Shown here: piece by piece, positions 59,056-64,000 of the stretch
Layout: every line of letters begins with the position of its first letter
Numbering within the stretch: position 1 is the stretch's first letter
Origin: Hawksworthiomyces lignivorus
Taxonomy: Eukaryota; Ascomycota; Sordariomycetes; Ophiostomatales; Ophiostomataceae
DNA length: 64,000 nt
Direction of reading: 5' to 3'
NCBI GenBank assembly: GCA_002917075.1
Contig: NTMA01000002.1
Coordinates: forward strand, 1,019,895-1,083,894
Translations under genes and position numbers: made by a program
Notes under the pieces: generated by a model
Told to the model about the DNA's origin: nothing
The model's input: the letters and a program-made list of their open reading frames with translations, nothing else
Databases searched by the model: none

Positions 59056-61609
59056 TTCGGTATTGGATCAGAAATAACCGTTTTTACTGTTCATGGAAAG
59101 GCATATTTACATAGCGTAGGAGGCTCGCTTTTTATTTTGTGACTTGGTTCAATAGAATTTTTAGAAAGCTAAATTCTGATATACCCATAGCATCTCTGTG
59201 ACCAAGCATTGTGAGAGTATTTCCTCAACAATCTCTCCCCAATTTTTAAGAAAAGAAGGGACAAAAAGAAAACAAAGAGTATTATTTACAAAATGACTCT
59301 ATATGCCAAATGAGAGCTATCTTCTTCGATAAACGGTGTTGCTGGTGCTTCTTCGTTTTGATATGGGCTTATAATATGATCAGCATCTTTCTGTGGGCCA
59401 TAAGCAGCCCGTGTGCTCTGCACGTCTGTAATTGTAGGAGAGCCGCCGCTGGAAACAACGATGTATACTATTACGAAATATGCTATAGATGGAAGGAGAT
59501 TTAATGAAGAATAATTTTGCGATGAAATTAGCGCTAAGAAGGCCCGATGAATTTCTTAATAAAGGTGGACATCGTAAATTGTTGCCGATCCAGATATCAA
59601 ACTTCAAAAACATGGGATCTCCACAGCAAGATTGTGACTGGGGTCTTTTATGATATACATAGTGCTCTCCGAATCGAAACGAGATCCAGAATTTGCGAGC
59701 ATAGACACAAATAAAGGGAGATCGCTTACATGAGAACAGCGCCAGCTGGAGTTTATTCCATTGGTATAGCGTATCATCTGTTTGACAAGCCAAACGGTGA
59801 GTATATCAGCTTCAGTTGCAACTCATCATATAAAATATGCTGGTCGGTGTCGAAAATTCCCAATTCTTACGTACCTCTTTAAGGTTCTAGCAAATAGAAG
59901 CTTCAGCCTACAAATGTATCAGCATTTCTATGCGTATTTCGTGATATGCAGTGAGCCTTCTTTTTCTCTTCTTTTTCAGCATACGTATCAGGATGGTGAC
60001 TTAAGTGTATACGTATAGAGTGGTAGGGGTTATGATTTCCCAGGTCCAGAGATCAGGTTTCTGTGGGTTGCCAAGTATTGATCTTTTAAAGGTTGGGAGT
60101 ATCTGAGATGGTTAGTGTTGGTCTCTCCTAACACTTGCGTGCTTTCAACATGGCAGGAATTCGCATACGCTTTTTGGTTCTAAACTGTGGGACCCTCGGC
60201 GTATTACTCGTACTTATTACAACACAACTCTTTTTGATAGCACACCAAAATGACTCCGTTGTCGTAGTCAATAGCATGGTAACTTTTTGCTTTTCGGTTT
60301 TGGAGGGGGGAAGGTGGTTCATAAGGTCCCAGGAATCAGAAAAGGGGGCTGACTGTGTCCATATTGGTTTTGGCAACGATCGTCATTTTTGACATTATTT
60401 CACTTCTTACAAATGCGAGTTCATCGTCTTATTCTTCATCAAGAATAGAATACCAAGTTCTATATTTCCATCTGACAGACCAGGAACAGAGATGAGCTGA
60501 ATTGTGAAATAAACGTTGAAAAATTATGCTCGTAGCCTAGTAGGTGCTACCATAGAGTCAAGGAGCTCGTCCCGGGCCTTAGTTTATCGGCATTATATGT
60601 ACCGTAAGGGATTGAATGACTCTTTGTGAGAAAATAAACACCTTAAATCCCAATAGTACTTGGAGGGGAAAAGAATAAGAACAAATATAGAACCCGTTGT
60701 TGGTTGCTCATTAGCGACCACAGGGCAGTGTGCTGTCAACTGAGAAAACGCCTTATGTCTAAAGGATTCAAGATGTTTGTGCGTCGATGGCCCTCGGTTT
60801 ATAAAGTCTCCATTATTGACAGAGAAGGGAGGTCTCCATTTGATTTTTATTATGTATTCTTGCTCGGCGGAGTGTCCACAAGTAGATTGCTCTTATAGAT
60901 GATTTGTTGCTTCATACGTGTCCACATGTGAAAGAGCTTCGGAATCTCTCATTAAAAGGGAAGATAGAGTAGCAGGGCAGTATTTTGCTGCTAAGAGACC
61001 GCTTGCTGCGAAGGTACCATAAAAGCGTCAAGAAAGGAATCATAACTATGCTAATGCCTGATTACTGCTGAGCAGACCAGGAGTGAGCATAGGACGCCAG
61101 GATGGAGGAGGGAAGGGAAGCGCGAAATATGTTGAAATGGCTAAGTTAGCAACAAGCTCGTGTCCCAAGCACACGCTTCTTTTCCGGGCTGTTTGTTGGA
61201 TGTGCGAGGTATGGCAGCACGGGGGCAATGAGTATTCACACAAAAGCATCCTGTCCTGAAAGGAAAATATGAACGCATAGCCGAGATCTGCGTATCTTGC
61301 AATAGATCTCATAGTTATATCTCACAAGACATTAATTCAGGAAGCCATCATCACAGGCACTGAGAATTGATAAAGCATTACGAGCAGGATCTTTGTTACA
61401 CATTCATTGTTTTTCTTTTAGATATGCAGTCCTAAAGTGTCATAAAACAAGTCACCCTTAACCATTTCAAGACTTGCCATACGTCTCAAATACATGGCTT
61501 CCCATACCTGCCAAAAATCCAAAGAAACGCCAGTTTATGATATGTATGCACCAGTGAGGCCCTTAGGAAGGAAAAAGCAAACGAAACAAGTTCCTGAAAG
61601 AAGGCCCGC

Positions 61610-63529
61610 TTATGCCCGCCACCTCCGCCTCCGCAGCTCGAAGGATGACTGTTCATCCTTATCGTCATCGTTTTCTTCCTTCGTAGACCAGATCGTGTTA
61701 ACCTCTTCATCCACTATATTTTCGTCGCTGTTCTCGAAAGTCTTCTCAATGCCGTTGTTGCCCAACAAGAAGTCACCGAAGTATTTGACGGCGCTGAAGA
61801 TCTCCTCGCCCGTTGGCACAATCTCGGAGCTCGGTAGCAGAAACCCATAACTGCCCGTGTCACGCAGTTTAATCTGGTAACTGTATTTAGCCCTAAGCTC
61901 GTGATAAAACCAGTCTATGGCAGAACCACCGCCAGGTTCAATACGGCTCCCACTGCGAATGCCGCTAGGTCCAGGGCCTGCACGAGTGTGTCCCATCACA
62001 CCCTCACACGCAGAGGAGATGCTGTATGCTTCACCTGTCGACAACCTGATCGCTTTTGCCAATCCTGCTGCCAGCTCCTCGAGGTTCTCTAGGTTTGGAG
62101 GATCAGCCGCACATGAATAAGAGAAGGGGAACATAATTTGCTGCGAATAGGAGTGTAGATCCAAAAACCCGATGAACTCAACGTCGTTGTGTTCCATCTC
62201 GTTTCGCGCCCATTCAGATAGTGTCCGCGCTTCAATTGCTTGGAACGCTGACTCGCCGCCGTATGTCTCAGAGCAAGGTTGATCGCGTACTTGCGTATTC
62301 CACTCGTAGCCAAAAGCATGGTCTAGGTCAAGGCCGCGACAATACCGGAAGTTGGTGCTTTGGCGCGTTTTGCGCCAGAGCCGGTCAGTCTTCCATGTGT
62401 ACTCATAGCCGTCAGGGTTGACAACAGGGACAAAGATCATATCAAAATTGTCAATCAATTTCGTGATCATGCGTGTCTTGCCGTACCCGGAGATGATAGA
62501 CCACGCAACGTAATTGAGTGAGCTTGAGGAGATCCACTCGCGCGCATGCAGACCACCTGTAATCAAGATTGTCTTTGTCTTCGTTGGTTCAGGCTCCGGC
62601 TCAGGTGACGTAGGTCTTGACTTTTTGTCGTGCTTTTTGTGCTTATGTTTCTTGTCCTTCTTATTCTTGCCGTGTTTCTTTTTTTTCACATCTTCCAGCT
62701 TCCCATCTTTTTCTTCGTCGTTATTCTCGTCATCGTAGTGCTTCTCCAGCTCCTCGTCACCACCAGGATCGCTGTGGCTATCGTCCTCGGCTGCACTCAC
62801 ACGCAGTCCGTAAATCTCGCGGCCCTCGGCGGTTTCACCGACGCTAATCATTTCGACGAAGGGAAACATAACATCTAGCAACTTCATCCATTGTACAATA
62901 ACTGGGTAGGGTTGAAAGTCACGGAAAAATATGTTGTCGGTACCACCGCTACGAAGAGCAGCACGTTTGCTAGACTCCGATGTGGTGGCTTTGGAGAAGA
63001 GGGATGTAGCCGCGCCATCATCCGCGATAGTAAGTTTAGGATAGGTATTTCGTACGGCAGCTGCAACATCTGGAATAATATGCGAAAACGATCGGTGTAA
63101 AGTTTCGGGGAGGAGTGAAAGCAGTGGCTCGACCATCTCTTTGTCAAGACGAATGTCCACCGTGCCCGTGTGATTGTTGAACGACCAGATATCTAAGAAC
63201 AGCCGCTCTGTTGCTTCAGCAAGGGCGGCTTCTTCATCAGCCGTCGCAACATTAATCCGGATCACAGTCTGCTTAGCGTATCGTGGTGACCGCACCACTT
63301 GGCCCCAAGGGACATGTCTTGAGTCGTCACCAGGTGAAGAGGTCTTGCCGTAGATAAATCTTGAGAAAGAGCTGCGCAACCACGCAGCATGTGAGGAGGG
63401 AGACAACCATGAATCATGGCTTCGGTCCACGTGGCGTCTAGTGCCGATATCCGATGCTACTGCAGCAGATGCAAAGAGGGAAAGGGTAATCGTTGGAACG
63501 AGGAGACGATCAGAGTGCCACAACCTCAT
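61610..63529 (-). CDS. ECM14: Inactive M14 metallocarboxypeptidase, Ecm14 type
   Basis: Single exon, 639 residues from ATG 63529 (the frame opens 15 bases earlier with TTG). N-terminal signal peptide (RLLVPTITLSLFASAAVAS), a propeptide-like domain to about 200, then the M14 fold. Zinc ligands are kept: His328 and Glu331 in GLHAREW, His459 in DLHSYSQ. The general base is lost: the ELRD motif reads IKLRDTG, with Lys554 where active enzymes have Glu. The substrate-binding Asn-Arg pair is also gone (LDLDHAFGYEW, Asp403-His404). This matches Ecm14, a secreted pseudo-carboxypeptidase linked to the cell wall and vacuole. An acidic then Lys/His-rich insert (about 260-315, with PEPEPEP after it) sits just before the first zinc motif and is longer than I expect for the family. 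Transcribed away from the window end. Confidence 0.93.
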   Translation of the reverse strand: MRLWHSDRLLVPTITLSLFASAAVASDIGTRRHVDRSHDSWLSPSSHAAWLRSSFSRFIYGKTSSPGDDSRHVPWGQVVRSPRYAKQTVIRINVATADEEAALAEATERLFLDIWSFNNHTGTVDIRLDKEMVEPLLSLLPETLHRSFSHIIPDVAAAVRNTYPKLTIADDGAATSLFSKATTSESSKRAALRSGGTDNIFFRDFQPYPVIVQWMKLLDVMFPFVEMISVGETAEGREIYGLRVSAAEDDSHSDPGGDEELEKHYDDENNDEEKDGKLEDVKKKKHGKNKKDKKHKHKKHDKKSRPTSPEPEPEPTKTKTILITGGLHAREWISSSSLNYVAWSIISGYGKTRMITKLIDNFDMIFVPVVNPDGYEYTWKTDRLWRKTRQSTNFRYCRGLDLDHAFGYEWNTQVRDQPCSETYGGESAFQAIEARTLSEWARNEMEHNDVEFIGFLDLHSYSQQIMFPFSYSCAADPPNLENLEELAAGLAKAIRLSTGEAYSISSACEGVMGHTRAGPGPSGIRSGSRIEPGGGSAIDWFYHELRAKYSYQIKLRDTGSYGFLLPSSEIVPTGEEIFSAVKYFGDFLLGNNGIEKTFENSDENIVDEEVNTIWSTKEENDDDKDEQSSFELRRRRWRA

Positions 63530-63961
63530 CTTGGCTGTTCTCAACAGGAGACGGATCTGTGTTGAATTTCACCTAGTTATTACGTATTGTTTGCACAGCT
63601 CAGATCATCCGAATTGTGGTGGAGCAAAACTGGTCAATTTGCCAGAGATGCCTGACTGTGCTGTAGATTTTCCTGTCCGGTCGTTGTTTGTTGCTTGTTG
63701 TAGTCGGTTCAAGCTGAATGAGCAAGGAAACAAAACTGATACCAACAGGCATCTAGTTCACCAACCCGTACCAGCGGGGTCGTCCATTGGAGCCTGCTGA
63801 TAATACGTTCCGGTATGTAGTCTATTTGATTACCAGACGCAATTTTGTAAGCGTGGGGCCCTTTGCACAGTTATTTGAAAGCACGTGCAGGCTAAAGAAA
63901 AAATTTAGTAGGAAAACACAAGAAAATGAGGAGACAAAGGAAACTTTCCCCTTTCGCAAAA

Positions 63962-64000
<39 letters not shown>
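63530..64000. other. Upstream flank of ECM14 ending in poly(A)
   Basis: Promoter side of ECM14 (minus strand). The last 34 bases of the window are all A (63967-64000), preceded by A-rich sequence with one TT. No gene seen. Confidence 0.5.
63967..64000. repeat. Poly(A) run at the window end (at least 34 nt)
   Basis: The run continues to the last base of the window, so its full length is unknown. It may mark a contig edge. Confidence 0.75.

Larger units (their letters stand above)
52101..61609. other. 9.5-kb gene-poor region
   Basis: No gene I can name between the GPCR start and the ECM14 stop. Contents seen: poly(T) 54671-54688, poly(A) 58865-58880 and 59033-59055, a C run at 58491-58499 and a G run near 57478-57490, and two perfect TACGGAGTA copies (55416, 58974). 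Protein-like but unrecognised short frames occur at 56214-56462 (+), 57594-57881 (-), 57784-58041 (+) and 58046-58291 (-). They may be exons of a small unrecognised gene or decayed sequence. No transposase or reverse-transcriptase motif found. Confidence 0.5.

Noticed and set aside
62514..62878. Hydrophobic plus-strand frames opposite ECM14
   Set aside because: Antisense of the Lys/His-rich and acidic insert; Phe/Leu/Ser runs are a coding shadow.

Overview
The window is nuclear DNA of a filamentous ascomycete (Pezizomycotina). I lean to Eurotiomycetes, but the genus cannot be fixed from the sequence. The reasons are short spliceosomal introns with GTRNGT donors and CTAAC-like branch sites, a class V cAMP-receptor-like GPCR, a GH131 beta-glucanase, an inactive carboxypeptidase of the Ecm14 type, and Hrd1 and UCH37 proteins in their Pezizomycotina form. 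Gene density is low. I can support about ten full genes plus one 3' fragment in 64 kb, separated by intergenic gaps of up to 9.5 kb. No tRNA, rRNA, CRISPR, plasmid or phage feature, and no intact transposon, was recognised.

Layout. 1-400: last two exons of an unidentified + strand gene with a Lys-rich/acidic tail. 3628-10911 (+): six-exon RCO1-type twin-PHD subunit of an Rpd3S-like histone deacetylase complex. 12172-16107 (-): Jsn1/Puf2-type RRM plus Pumilio RNA-binding protein. 19415-20007 (+, tentative): small tail-anchored membrane protein. 20846-23935 (-): large single-pass membrane protein conserved in filamentous fungi by my recollection. 27211-31073 (+): five-exon Tea4/Bud14/TeaC polarity protein with SH3 domain and PP1-docking motif. 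32326-32814 (+): small Cys-containing, possibly secreted protein. 33258-34139 (-): secreted GH131 glucanase. 40354-43084 (+): HRD1 ERAD ubiquitin ligase. 43645-44955 (-): UCH37/UCHL5 deubiquitinase, convergent with HRD1. 50322-52100 (-): GprH-like GPCR. 61610-63529 (-): ECM14.

The genes do not form an operon or a biosynthetic cluster. Thematic links are HRD1 with UCH37 (ubiquitin-proteasome axis, tail to tail, 560 bp between stop codons) and, loosely, Tea4, the membrane protein and ECM14 (cell polarity and envelope).

The most unusual sequence-level observations concern gene structure and non-coding DNA: a 14-nt internal microexon in UCH37; a GC-AG intron in the GPCR gene; a NAGNAG acceptor in RCO1; stopless introns of length 3n in GH131 and probably Tea4; a 9-bp word, TACGGAGTA, present 11 times and only between genes; very long A/T homopolymers (up to 40 nt); and several gene-free tracts of 5-10 kb. 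I did not find a convincing new multi-gene system.
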